Assembly (NCBI GenBank): GCA_031254895.1
Contig: JAIRTO010000028.1
Span: 1 to 64,000, forward strand
Direction of reading: 5' to 3'
Length of the DNA stretch: 64,000 bases
DNA from: Deltaproteobacteria bacterium
GTDB lineage: Bacteria > Desulfobacterota > Desulfarculia > Adiutricales > Adiutricaceae
Shown: positions 19,685-29,770 of the stretch, piece after piece
Position numbering within the stretch: the stretch's first letter is position 1
Layout of the letters: every line of letters starts with the position of its first letter
Position numbers and translations under genes: made by a program
The notes under the pieces: model-generated
Database searches by the model: none
What the model was told of the DNA's origin: nothing
Seen by the model: only the letters and a program-made list of their open reading frames with translations

Positions 19685-21425
19685 GCCAGGCCTAGCGGAC
19701 TCGCAAAAAGCAATAGCGGCGTCGCAAAAAGCAGTGGGCAGCATTCTCGAGGCTCTTAGGGTTGATTGCGTAATCAACGTGGACGATGCCAATAAAGAAT
19801 TTGCCGTTGAAGACGTTGTCATTGCGGCTTTAGCCATTGATACTGCTTTATTGGCGCCTATTTTTCCTGAACTCGGATTGCCACTGCCAGAAGAGCTAGA
19901 CATTCTGACCGAAAATGTCACAACGGCGTGGAGAGATTTAACCCCGGAAAACAAACTGAGGCGAGGCAAACAAGTTATTGCCGCCGCCCGACGGCAGGAC
20001 GGAAAAGTAGATGACGATCTTGTGCATGCCTCAATTTTGGATCAAATTATTCCTGAGGGCAAGCTGGTTAGCCTTTCTCCTGAACAATGGGAACAAGAAA
20101 AGAGTCAAAGAATACTGGACTGTACAACGCAACGCACGCTCTTTTTAATTGATCAAGTTTTTTCAGACGCGGCTGACAGGGATAGCCAAGCCGGAATTAA
20201 AATCATTACTTCACTTTTGAAAAATGATGCAACCGAAAATATATTTTGCGGTCTTCTAACGCATACCGTAACTCCAGAAGAGCAGCCTGAGGAATGGGAA
20301 TCGCTGAGCAAAAAATATCGCGTCTCGCGTGATCGGTTCACCGTAATTCCTAAATTGCACCTCATAGAAGATCCGATGCTTTTCGCCCAAATTTTAAAGG
20401 TAACGGCTTTATCATCTGACCTTACGAATTTTAAATTAAAAGCAAGGGATATCCTCGGCGAGGCTGCGGCAAATGCGGCAAAAAGAGTCGAAGATCTCGA
20501 CATATATGCTCTCGAACGCATTGTATTGCAGGTTTCCGCCAGCGAAGGGTTGTGGGAACCAGACATGCTGTTTAGACTCCATGCGATGTTTCACCGCATG
20601 GAGTCGCGCCGCTTAGCCTATGAAGGCGGCGCGCTAGAATCAATTGCCGCAAAACTACGGAAGGTGAGCGGAATTCCGACCAAATGTGAACTTTTGCCGG
20701 TTCCTCTCAATACGTGGTCATTACAGCGCGAAGAACTATATGAGCTGGATGAACATGTCAACAATAACCATCTGCCGCTTGAACTTGGTGATATTTTTGA
20801 AAAGGCGGGCGGAAACAGCCAAAAAAAATACATTTTGCTAGCTCAGCCGTGCGATCTTATGGTGCGGCAGTCGGGGAACCGGGAACCGACCTTGTCTCGT
20901 GTTCCGCTCGCTGAAATAGTTCTGGCGGAAGACGAAAAAGAACATTATTACGCTGACGAAATGCCATATTTTGACAAATCTCCTGATAGAAAATGGTTGG
21001 CTAAATTCAGACGAATTAAATTTGTTCATATCTGTATTTTAGACTTATGTGTTTTTAATGAAGATGGCGTGGCCAAATTATTCATAGATGCCCCCGCGCC
21101 GGACAGTATTAGACCAACATGGAAAGAGCGGCATAAATATTTATTGCGCCATTGGAAGCCAATGTTAGATTTATACGATTTATCGCAGCCAAAAGAGAAA
21201 GATTCTGCTGAAACCAAGAATGCCAAGAAAGCTATAGCAAAAAAATTAAATCTATTTGATGATGATTTATTTAAAGGCGGAATAAATGAAGAAAACGGAG
21301 CCAAATATATACAATATAATTGCAAAAGAATTGGGCGATTATCCCGCGAACGAGCAATGGGCTTATTAATGTCCTTCACTTCAACCTTAGGGCGGCCGGC
21401 TTATGACCGTGATTTCGTCGATTGA
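19671..21425 (+). CDS. atypical receiver-domain protein, putative partner of the dual-GHKL kinase
   Basis: ATG 19671 (MTTIKPGLADS) overlaps kinase gene by 14 nt. CVINVDD (acidic pair), TLFLIDQVFSD (Asp), IFCGLLTHT (Thr), FTVIPK (Lys) match receiver conserved positions. Confidence 0.65.
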   Translation: MTTIKPGLADSQKAIAASQKAVGSILEALRVDCVINVDDANKEFAVEDVVIAALAIDTALLAPIFPELGLPLPEELDILTENVTTAWRDLTPENKLRRGKQVIAAARRQDGKVDDDLVHASILDQIIPEGKLVSLSPEQWEQEKSQRILDCTTQRTLFLIDQVFSDAADRDSQAGIKIITSLLKNDATENIFCGLLTHTVTPEEQPEEWESLSKKYRVSRDRFTVIPKLHLIEDPMLFAQILKVTALSSDLTNFKLKARDILGEAAANAAKRVEDLDIYALERIVLQVSASEGLWEPDMLFRLHAMFHRMESRRLAYEGGALESIAAKLRKVSGIPTKCELLPVPLNTWSLQREELYELDEHVNNNHLPLELGDIFEKAGGNSQKKYILLAQPCDLMVRQSGNREPTLSRVPLAEIVLAEDEKEHYYADEMPYFDKSPDRKWLAKFRRIKFVHICILDLCVFNEDGVAKLFIDAPAPDSIRPTWKERHKYLLRHWKPMLDLYDLSQPKEKDSAETKNAKKAIAKKLNLFDDDLFKGGINEENGAKYIQYNCKRIGRLSRERAMGLLMSFTSTLGRPAYDRDFVD

Positions 21426-21802
21426 GCGTTTCTAATTGTGCGCGTCTTCCTTGATATTTTATTCTAACTTCTAAAAAAAAACTAACAAATCATGCCGTAG
21501 AAGCGTTCGTCGCTTAGCCATGGATTTTTGAACCCTTTCCGCTTAATGGCCCCCCTTAAAGTCGCTTCGTCCTAAAACTATGGCTTGTGTCGGGAAAATG
21601 GGCTATAATGTCCAATTGTCTGACATTCCCCGCTCGTTGGACGGAAGCGGCCTATTCATATCCGGCGGCTTTTGTCCATATCCGGGGCCAAGGTTCAGAG
21701 CAAAATCGTCCGGCGGCTCCATTGCGCCGGAACGAACGCCTTTCGCAAAAAAAACTTTTTATTCGCCCTTTTTCTTCCCTTTGTCCGTCGTTTCGGTGAA
21801 AT

Positions 21803-22963
21803 ATGCTTACCACCAGAGCTTTCGGCGCCCCATTCCGCTACATTCAGGGGCCGGGCGAAATCAAAAATTTGCCCGCTCATTGCGCTTCGTACGGCCGGAA
21901 AATTTTGGCCTTAATTGATCCTTTTCTATTCGATCGGTATTCTTCCGTCTTGCATTCCGCCTTCCAAAATTCTGATCAACTCTTGACGACGGTCAAGTTC
22001 AACGGCGAATGCTGTCAGGAAGAGGTGGAAAGGCTCATGAAGCTGACCATGGAGCAGCGGATCGACGTGGTTTGCGGCTTGGGCGGAGGCAAGACCTTGG
22101 ACACGGCCAAGCTCACCGCTTGCGATCTGAAAAAGCCCGTCGTCGTGGTTCCCTCATCCGCCTCCACCGACGCTCCGGCGAGCGCCATGGGCGTTCTGTA
22201 TCATCCTGACGGCCGTCATCTGCGCTGCCAGTTTCTGGATCACGCCCCGGAACTCGTGCTGGTCGATTCGCAGATCATCGCCCAAGCCCCCTTAAGGCTC
22301 TTCGCCGCCGGAATCGGCGACGCCCTGTCCACCTGGTTCGAAGCCGAAGCCAACCGCGCCTCAGGCTCTCTAAACTACGTCGGCAGCGGCTTTAGGGCCT
22401 CTTTGGCGGCGCGGGCCATCGCCAGGCGCTGCCATGAAGCCCTGCTCGAAGACGCTCCCAAGGCGGTGGATGATTTGGCCGCCGGTCGACTGACCGAAGC
22501 CGTGGAAAACGTCATCGAAGCGAATATTCTATTGAGCGGTCTAGGTTTTGAGAACAACGGGTGCGCCGCCGCTCACGCCCTGCACACCGGGATCCACGAG
22601 CTTCCCGGCTCGGAGCGTCTGTACCACGGCGAAGTGGTGGCTTTCGGCGTCGTCTTTCAGCTGGTTTTGGAAAAAGCGGAGCCAAAGTTCTTTGACGAGA
22701 TCCTGTCTTTCATGATTTCTCTGGGGCTGCCCGTCTGTTTCGACGATCTTGGCCTATCTTTGGACGACAGCGCTCTGGAGGCCATGTCCAGAAGAATCAT
22801 GGACGGCGCCTCGGGCATCGAAGCGGAACCCTTCGCCGTCACCGAGGAGATGGTCAGAAAAGGCTTGGCCGAGGCCGACGCCGTCGGCTACAAGCGCCGT
22901 CGGCTGTTCGACGGAAAGACCAGACCGGCCTTTTGTCGCGAGAAGGCGGGCTGTTCGGACTGA
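21803..22963 (+). CDS. gldA: glycerol dehydrogenase (iron-containing/metal-dependent)
   Basis: VVCGLGGGKTLDTAKLTACDLKKPVVVVPSSASTDAPASAMGVLY...AAGIGDALSTWFEAEA; 386 aa. Confidence 0.9.
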   Translation: MLTTRAFGAPFRYIQGPGEIKNLPAHCASYGRKILALIDPFLFDRYSSVLHSAFQNSDQLLTTVKFNGECCQEEVERLMKLTMEQRIDVVCGLGGGKTLDTAKLTACDLKKPVVVVPSSASTDAPASAMGVLYHPDGRHLRCQFLDHAPELVLVDSQIIAQAPLRLFAAGIGDALSTWFEAEANRASGSLNYVGSGFRASLAARAIARRCHEALLEDAPKAVDDLAAGRLTEAVENVIEANILLSGLGFENNGCAAAHALHTGIHELPGSERLYHGEVVAFGVVFQLVLEKAEPKFFDEILSFMISLGLPVCFDDLGLSLDDSALEAMSRRIMDGASGIEAEPFAVTEEMVRKGLAEADAVGYKRRRLFDGKTRPAFCREKAGCSD

Positions 22964-23068
22964 ACCCCCGGCCGCCTCGGCTTTCTTCGGGATTTTTGTC
23001 CTGCCTGTGGTTTTTTTTGGAAAGCTTTTTTTGACGGCGGGCTCGCCGAGGGTTTCGACGCGGGCGCG

Positions 23069-24190
23069 TCAGCCCAAGTTTTTTCTGAACAGCCAGCCGG
23101 AAAACGCCAGAGACAGGACGCCTATGACCAGAAGAGGCCAGGCGTTGAGCCAGACTTCGCCGGCCGGCATGTTTTTCAAGAAGACCCCTTTGAGCATGAT
23201 CAAGGCGTGCTTTAAGGGGTTCATTATTACGGCCCTTTGCAGCCAGAGCGGCATGTTCTCCACCGGAGCGGCGAAGCCGGACAGAGCCACGGACGGCACC
23301 ATGAACATGAAGGCCCCGACGATGGCTTGCTGCTGCGTCTTGACGATGGAAGAGACGAAGAGGCCGAAGCCGATGATCGAAAAAGAAAAGATGATGACGC
23401 ACATCATCATCAGAAGAAACGAGCCTCTCATGGGAACGCCGTAGAGGAGGCGGCCCAGCCCGTAGATCAGCATGGACTCGAACGAGGCCAGCAAAATGGC
23501 CGGAGCCAGCTTGCCGATGATGATTTCCGCCGGAGAGAAGGGCGCGACCAGAAGCTGCTCGAAGGTGCCCAGCTCCTTTTCCCGGGCCAGCGACATGGCC
23601 GAGAGGTTCAAGGTCATCAAAAGGGTGATGATGCACATCAACGACGGGATGATGGTCCAGACGTAAGTCAAGTTGGGATTGAACCAGTGGCGTCCGACCG
23701 TCTGAACGCCGAGGCCGACTCCAGGCCGGTCGGCTTCCGCCAGTTCCAAAGCGTATTGAGAGACTATCTCGGCCACGTAGGCGGTGGCTATCTGAACGGC
23801 GTTGGATTTTCGGCCGTCCGAAAGGATCTGCATCGAAGCGCCGGTTCGGTTTTCCGCCTTGGCCGAAAAATCCGAGGGCAGGATGAGTCCCAAAAGGATT
23901 TCCTGATTGACGAGGGCTTCTTCCAGTTCGCTCTGGTTCAGAGTCGACTCCGCCACGATGAAATAAGGCGAGGCCTTTATTCGCCTGGCCACGGCTTGGC
24001 TGTGAATCCCGGCGTCGTTGTTCAAAATGGCGACTTTGACGTCCCTCACTTCCAAAGTCACCGCATAGGCGAAGAGCAGCAGCTGCAGAAGGGGAGGGAC
24101 GACGAGCATGGAGCGTCCCTTGGCGTCCCTCAGAAGGATGAGCAATTCCTTGACGATCAGCGTTTTGAGTCTGCGCAGGAAAGCGGTCAC
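23069..24190 (-). CDS. ABC-2 type transporter permease (YbhR-like)
   Basis: LRRLKTLIVKELLILLRDAKGRSMLVVPPLLQLLLFAYAVTLEVRDVKVAILNND; likely GTG start 24190 right after the upstream stop. Confidence 0.88.
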   Translation of the reverse strand: MTAFLRRLKTLIVKELLILLRDAKGRSMLVVPPLLQLLLFAYAVTLEVRDVKVAILNNDAGIHSQAVARRIKASPYFIVAESTLNQSELEEALVNQEILLGLILPSDFSAKAENRTGASMQILSDGRKSNAVQIATAYVAEIVSQYALELAEADRPGVGLGVQTVGRHWFNPNLTYVWTIIPSLMCIITLLMTLNLSAMSLAREKELGTFEQLLVAPFSPAEIIIGKLAPAILLASFESMLIYGLGRLLYGVPMRGSFLLMMMCVIIFSFSIIGFGLFVSSIVKTQQQAIVGAFMFMVPSVALSGFAAPVENMPLWLQRAVIMNPLKHALIMLKGVFLKNMPAGEVWLNAWPLLVIGVLSLAFSGWLFRKNLG

Positions 24191-24191
24191 T

Positions 24192-25301
24192 TCAGGCCAC
24201 CTTTTTGACGGTTCGAAAAGCCATGACGAAGAAAAAGGCCAGTCCAATCAAAGCCATGTGCAGCATGGAGGAGACGAACAAGGGCCAGACGTTTCCGGCC
24301 AGGAAGAGCGTTTGCAGACTGGAGACGAAATACCGGGCCGGTATGACTCTAGTGACGGTCTGCAACGCCAAGGGCATGGAAGAGATCTCGAAAATGACTC
24401 CGGACAGGAGAAACGAGGGCAGAAAACCGGTGATCATGGCCAGTTCGGCGGCGTGGTACTGATTTTTGGTCAGGGCGGATATGAGCAAGCCTTGGCCCAA
24501 GGCGGCGACGAGAAAAACGGAGCCCAAGGCCAGAAGGGCCAAAAAGCTGCCCCGGAAGGGGATCTCGTACCAGTGGACGGCGACGGCCCAGCAAAGGGTC
24601 AGGGAGAACAGGGCCAGGCTGAAATAGACGAACAGTTTGGCGAAGATAATTTGGCCGACGCTGGCCGGAGCGGACATGAGCGACTCCATCGTCCCCCTTT
24701 CCCATTCCCGAGCTATGACCAGAGCGGTGAGGATGACCCCGGTGATGGTGAGAATGACGGCGATGGCGCCGGGCAAGAGAAAGTTGCGGCTGGTCAGTTC
24801 CGGGTTGAACCAGGCCCTTGGTTCAAGAGAAATGGGCGAGTTCGGGCGTCGACCTTGTTCGAGAAGCTGGCCGGCTTCCCATTGAGCGATGGTCGTCTGG
24901 ATGTAGGAGCGGACGAGAGCGGCCGTGTTGGCTTCGGTTCCGTCAGTGACGATCTGGATGGCCGAGGCCTGTCCTACGGCGCGTTTGCGGCCGAAGTCGG
25001 CGGGAACGACGGCCAGTCCTTTGAGTCGGCCGGCGATCAGGTCGGCCTCGAATTCTCGGATGTCCCGGCCGGAGACGACGTCGAAGGATTTCGAATTGCT
25101 GAAGGCGGTCAATAAGGAGACGCTTTCCGGTTCGTCTGATTCCACGACCAGGCCTATGGGAAACCGGCCGACGTCCAGATTCACTCCGTAGCCGAAGATG
25201 AACATGAGGACCAAAGGAAGAAGCAGGGTGACGAAAACGGTCGCCGGATCCCTTTTGACCTGGATGAACTCCTTGACGATCAAAGCCCTCAAGATTCGCA
25301 T
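24192..25301 (-). CDS. ABC-2 type transporter permease (YbhS-like)
   Basis: MRILRALIVKEFIQVKRDPATVFVTLLLPLVLMFIFGYGVNLDVG...RGTMESLMSAPAS. Confidence 0.88.
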   Translation of the reverse strand: MRILRALIVKEFIQVKRDPATVFVTLLLPLVLMFIFGYGVNLDVGRFPIGLVVESDEPESVSLLTAFSNSKSFDVVSGRDIREFEADLIAGRLKGLAVVPADFGRKRAVGQASAIQIVTDGTEANTAALVRSYIQTTIAQWEAGQLLEQGRRPNSPISLEPRAWFNPELTSRNFLLPGAIAVILTITGVILTALVIAREWERGTMESLMSAPASVGQIIFAKLFVYFSLALFSLTLCWAVAVHWYEIPFRGSFLALLALGSVFLVAALGQGLLISALTKNQYHAAELAMITGFLPSFLLSGVIFEISSMPLALQTVTRVIPARYFVSSLQTLFLAGNVWPLFVSSMLHMALIGLAFFFVMAFRTVKKVA

Positions 25302-25304
25302 CCT

Positions 25305-27020
25305 CTACTCCTCTTCCAGATCCGCTCTTCCGATTAGCTCGATGAAGGCGTCTTCCATGGCGGGTTCTTTGAGCTTCTCGGAGGCGACCATGGCTTTGAG
25401 CTGGTCAGGGCTGCCGGAAGCTATGTTTCTCCCCCGGTAGATCAAGGCTATTTCGTCGCAGTATTCGGCCTCTTCCATGAAATGAGTGGTGATCATCACG
25501 GTCATCCCCTTGATGGCCAGATGATTTATGTGCAGCCAGAATTCTCGTCTGGTCAGAGGATCGACTCCGGAAGTCGGCTCGTCCAAAAAAAGGGCCTCGG
25601 GCTGATGCATGACGGCGCAGGCCAAGGCCAGACGCTGCTTGTAGCCCAAAGGCAGATTCGCCGCGCTGACGTTCATGTAGGGGGCTAAGCCGAAGACCTG
25701 CTTCATCAGCTCCGTTTGCTCTTTCTGACTTTTTCCGTGCAAACCGTAGGCGCCTGAGAAGAAGTTCAGATTTTGAGCCACGCTCAGCTGCTCATATAAG
25801 GAAAATTTCTGAGCCATGTAGCCGATGCGGCTTCTGGCTTTGGAGGGAGAATTGAGCAAATTGAAGCCGGCGATCGCGGCCGTTCCCGAGGTTGGCGAGA
25901 GCAAGCCGCACATCATCTTGAAAGTGGTCGATTTGCCGGCCCCGTTCGGTCCAAGAAGACCGAATATCCGTCCTCGCCTGATCTGAAACGTGTTGTTTTG
26001 GACGGCGACGAAATCTCCGAATCGCTTGGTGAGGTTTTTGGCTTCGATGACGACGGCGTCGTCGTCCGGCTTGTTTTCCATTCGTTTGGCCAGCTCCGAT
26101 TCGCCCATGGACGATCCGCCCAGAATGTCGATGAAGGCGTCCTCAAAGGAGGGCTTCATCGGGCGCCAGGCGCCTTGGCGGGCGCGAACGGGAGAGCCTT
26201 TTGCCTTGGCGACTATTTTTATGTCGCCGCCCTGAATCAGTCCGTCAATGACCGCCTCTTCCTTAAGGAGCTCGGTCAGAGCCAGACGTCTTTCCTGGCC
26301 GACCAAGCCCCCCAGCGCCAGACAGCGTCCTTCGACTCTGGACAGAGCCTCAGCGGGCGGCCCGCTAAAAAGGTTGCGGCCTTGGTGCAACAAAATGACG
26401 CTGGCGCATTTTTCCGCTTCGTCGAGGTAAGAGGTGGCCCAGACGACGGTCAGTCCGTCGTCGCTGAGTTTGGTCACCATGCGCCAGAGCTCTCGCCGGG
26501 AAATGGGATCCACGCCGACGCTCGGCTCGTCCAGAAGGAGAAGCTTGGGCGTGGACAACATGACGCAGGCCAAGCCCAGTTTTTGCTTCATGCCCCCGGA
26601 GAGACGTCCGGCCAGTCTGGTCTTGAAGCGATCGAGATCGGTGAAGGCGAGCAATTCGTCGAATTTGGCGGCTCGGCTCGTTTTGGGCACGTTTCGGAGA
26701 TCGGCGTAGAGGGTCAGATTCTCCCAAACGGTGAGGTCTTCGTAAAGCCCGAATTTCTGGGGCATGTAGCCGCTCATCAGGCGGATCCGATCGGCCTCTT
26801 TTCGACAGTCCAGACCGTCGACCGTCGCGGAGCCGGTCTCCGGGACCAGAAGGCCTATGAGCAGACGGAGCAAGGTCGTCTTCCCGGCCCCGTCGGGCCC
26901 CACCAAGCCGATCATGCCGCCTTTCTCGACCTCGGCCTCCAAGCCGTCCAAGGCGGGCCTGATTTGACCTTTGAACGTTTTCGTCAGATTTTTGACGACT
27001 ATGAAAGAGGATTCGCTCAT
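25305..27020 (-). CDS. ABC transporter, tandem fused ATP-binding domains (YbhF-like); amber stop
   Basis: Two Walker A (GPDGAGKTT, GPNGAGKST), two signature/Walker B regions (LSGGMKQKLGLACVMLSTPKLLLLDEPS; LPLGYKQRLALACAVMHQPEALFLDEPT). Terminates at TAG. Confidence 0.92.
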   Translation of the reverse strand: MSESSFIVVKNLTKTFKGQIRPALDGLEAEVEKGGMIGLVGPDGAGKTTLLRLLIGLLVPETGSATVDGLDCRKEADRIRLMSGYMPQKFGLYEDLTVWENLTLYADLRNVPKTSRAAKFDELLAFTDLDRFKTRLAGRLSGGMKQKLGLACVMLSTPKLLLLDEPSVGVDPISRRELWRMVTKLSDDGLTVVWATSYLDEAEKCASVILLHQGRNLFSGPPAEALSRVEGRCLALGGLVGQERRLALTELLKEEAVIDGLIQGGDIKIVAKAKGSPVRARQGAWRPMKPSFEDAFIDILGGSSMGESELAKRMENKPDDDAVVIEAKNLTKRFGDFVAVQNNTFQIRRGRIFGLLGPNGAGKSTTFKMMCGLLSPTSGTAAIAGFNLLNSPSKARSRIGYMAQKFSLYEQLSVAQNLNFFSGAYGLHGKSQKEQTELMKQVFGLAPYMNVSAANLPLGYKQRLALACAVMHQPEALFLDEPTSGVDPLTRREFWLHINHLAIKGMTVMITTHFMEEAEYCDEIALIYRGRNIASGSPDQLKAMVASEKLKEPAMEDAFIELIGRADLEEE

Positions 27021-27024
27021 TGGT

Positions 27025-27846
27025 TCAGAGCTTGTCGATGGTCACCGTCACGGGCATGCCTTGTCGGAGCGATTGAGCAGGCGCATCGACGACGATTCTG
27101 AGTCTGTAGACCAAACTGGTGCGCAAAGCCTGAGTTTCCACTGATTTTGGGGTGAACTCCGCCTTCGGGGAGATGAAGCCTATTTGCCCCGAAAATTGCC
27201 GGCCCGAGTCGGTCCGGACGGCGACCTTCTGTCCTGGACTCAGCAGTCCGAGGTTGGGCTCGTCCACATAGGCCCTGACCCAGACGGGATTGTCCAGACT
27301 GATCACATAAACGGTCTGACCGGCGGCGACAATCGCTCCCGGCTCCGCCGCTCTGATCACGACCGTGCCGTCGCTGGGGCTTTTGAGGGAAGCGTCGGTC
27401 AAACTGGTGGAGGACGACTCGACCAGAGCTTCGGCCGTCTCCAGTTTGGCGGCCAATTCGTCCCGAAGAGCCAACGAGTCGTCATAGTCGCTTTGCGAGA
27501 CGGACTTGTTTTTCAGCAAAGCGTCGAGGCGCAAGAATTTTTTTTCGGCGTTGGCCAAAGCCGCCTGGGCTTCCCGCCTCTGAGCCTTTTTGACCGCCAG
27601 ATCGTCTTGATAAGGCTTGTCGTCCAAACGGGCCACGACGGCGCCGGCTTGAACCCTGTCGCCTTCTTCCAGATACATTTCTTCCAACCGACCGGAGATC
27701 CGAAAGCCCAAGGTCAGTTCCCTTATGTCGACGTTGCCGTATAAGGTTAAAGGATCCTCTTGGCTTCGGACTCTTTCTGTTTCGACATGGCGCCAGAAAA
27801 GGAGACTGGCCACGACAAGCATGAGAAGGAAGATAGTTTTTTTCAT
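27025..27846 (-). CDS. HlyD-family periplasmic adaptor (YbhG-like)
   Basis: N-terminal TM; YGNVDIRELTLGFRISGRLEEMYLEEGDRVQAGAVVARLDDKPYQDDL; first gene of efflux operon. Confidence 0.88.
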   Translation of the reverse strand: MKKTIFLLMLVVASLLFWRHVETERVRSQEDPLTLYGNVDIRELTLGFRISGRLEEMYLEEGDRVQAGAVVARLDDKPYQDDLAVKKAQRREAQAALANAEKKFLRLDALLKNKSVSQSDYDDSLALRDELAAKLETAEALVESSSTSLTDASLKSPSDGTVVIRAAEPGAIVAAGQTVYVISLDNPVWVRAYVDEPNLGLLSPGQKVAVRTDSGRQFSGQIGFISPKAEFTPKSVETQALRTSLVYRLRIVVDAPAQSLRQGMPVTVTIDKL

Positions 27847-28912
27847 AGGACAAGACTTTAAGAAAGATTATTTTATTGTATTAATAAATTGAAAGACAAT
27901 AAAATATTTAAATTAAGTAAGTATAACTAATATAATATATAAAAGACGGAATATTTTAAATAATGCATAAAAACTATAGATATTTTATCACGAAATATGC
28001 GACAAAAAATAGATTGTTCTTGTTTTAGTCTTGTTGGGCTAACTTAGGCGAATTCTAAAGGCGCAGCCGTTGGCCAGATCATCTTCAAGTCATGACCGAA
28101 TCATAACCAAATCATGGCCAAGCGAAAGACGAAAAGGTCTCGCCCGTCGCTCTGGCCAAAATCTTGGCGTTCTTCGGACTTTTTGGCAAATTGGACAAAT
28201 TGGCGGGCAGGCCCTAAGTTGATGTTTGGCCTCTGAATGCTCCAAAAATGAAATCGCTCCGCTTCGGCCAAATTATCGCAGGCGAAACCAGGCCGCCTTT
28301 TTGTTTTAGTCCTCCGAAAGTGTACCACAAAGCGGGTCGTTTTAGGCTTCAGAGGATCCCCCGACGTGGTTTTTGTCGCGATTTGACTGAACTGGGCCAT
28401 AAAATAGGAAATGGCCCGCAAGGCTGGAAACGGCGCGGCGGCGAAAAAAGGCTTATTTGCGGACAACTGTTTCGCGGGCAAAGCCAAGGCTGCGGCGTAA
28501 GGTCAAACAGGGAAAGGTCATTGGCGTTTGCCGCCTGGACGCGAGGCGGCGCGTCCGCAATCGCCGATTTCCGCATGAAGACGGCGCTTTTCGAACAATT
28601 TCGTCCAAAAATGATCCCGCTTTCTGCCCTGGTCAAATCGGACAAACCTGACGGGAACGTCGTCCGCGTCAGTCGGACCAGGGCGAATATCCCTTTGGCG
28701 GAAAGATATTTTTGGAAAAAAAAAAGATCCGTAACATCCGAGGGCTTTTTCGCCAGAATATTTTCGGTGTTAGAGATTTCGGGGCAATTATTCAGGCCAT
28801 GGAAGGCCAAAAGCGGCTAAAATAGGCCCAGAGAGTTGTCCATTTCCAGACTCTCCGAACCGGTTTGAACACGGGGAGCGTGAGACCCTGGCCATGAAAG
28901 GAAGAGGCGATC

Positions 28913-29770
28913 ATGAATAACGACTATATGCGGCAATACGTTCAGTTGTCAAAGAAAAGCGCGTGGCAAGCCCCCACCGACGACATTGAAGCCATGTACG
29001 CTTTGATCGAAACAATGAAAGCCGACGGCGGCGCGGAGGCAAAATCCGTTCTGTGGCTCGCGTGCAAGTGGCTCGGCTTGCACAAAAGCGCGTATGATTT
29101 TTATCCGGCCATCGACGCTCCGAAGGATCGAAAACAACAGCGGAAGCTGTTGGAGTTGAAAGAGAAGGCCGCGACGGATGGAGACGACTTCGCCGTCAAA
29201 CCGAGAAGACCGCTGGCCGGAGGCGGCGGCCAAACGGACGGGAGCGGTTCGCCAACATTCCGTTATTTCCCCGACCCGCTCGGCAACGGCGCGTTGGCGA
29301 AAGCGGAAGAGGGCGAAGAGATCATTTGTCCTTGCTGCGGGAAAGCGACCGAATATTATTACGCCGCGATTCCGTATTGCCGAGAGAACGTGGAAAACCT
29401 TTGCCCGGCGTGCATCGCCAGCGGCGCGGCGGCAAAGAAATTCGACTGCGCCTTCGTCCAGGGCGGGGAATCCGTTTCGAACGCGGAAAGACAAAAAGAG
29501 CTGTTTGAACGCACGCCTGGTTACATTTCATGGCAGGGCGAATACTGGCTGGCCCATTGCGACGACTACATGGAATATCTCGGCGAGGCGGGGACAAAAG
29601 AATTGAAGGAAGCGGGGATATTCGACGAAGTGATCGCGGAGTACGCCACCCACAATGAATACGACGCCGAGGGCCTCGGTGAGCTCCTCGTCGCGGGCGG
29701 CTCGGTGACAGGTTATCTTTTTCGTTGTTTGCATTGCGGAACATGCCGCATTTGGGTGGACGCGGATTGA
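28913..29770 (+). CDS. CbrC/UPF0167-family protein with extra N-terminal region
   Basis: FRYFPDPLGNGALAKAEEGEEIICPCCGKATEYYYAAIPYCRENVENLCPACIASGAAA...GYISWQGEYWLAHCDDYMEYLG...LFRCLHCGTCRIWVD. Confidence 0.8.
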   Translation: MNNDYMRQYVQLSKKSAWQAPTDDIEAMYALIETMKADGGAEAKSVLWLACKWLGLHKSAYDFYPAIDAPKDRKQQRKLLELKEKAATDGDDFAVKPRRPLAGGGGQTDGSGSPTFRYFPDPLGNGALAKAEEGEEIICPCCGKATEYYYAAIPYCRENVENLCPACIASGAAAKKFDCAFVQGGESVSNAERQKELFERTPGYISWQGEYWLAHCDDYMEYLGEAGTKELKEAGIFDEVIAEYATHNEYDAEGLGELLVAGGSVTGYLFRCLHCGTCRIWVDAD

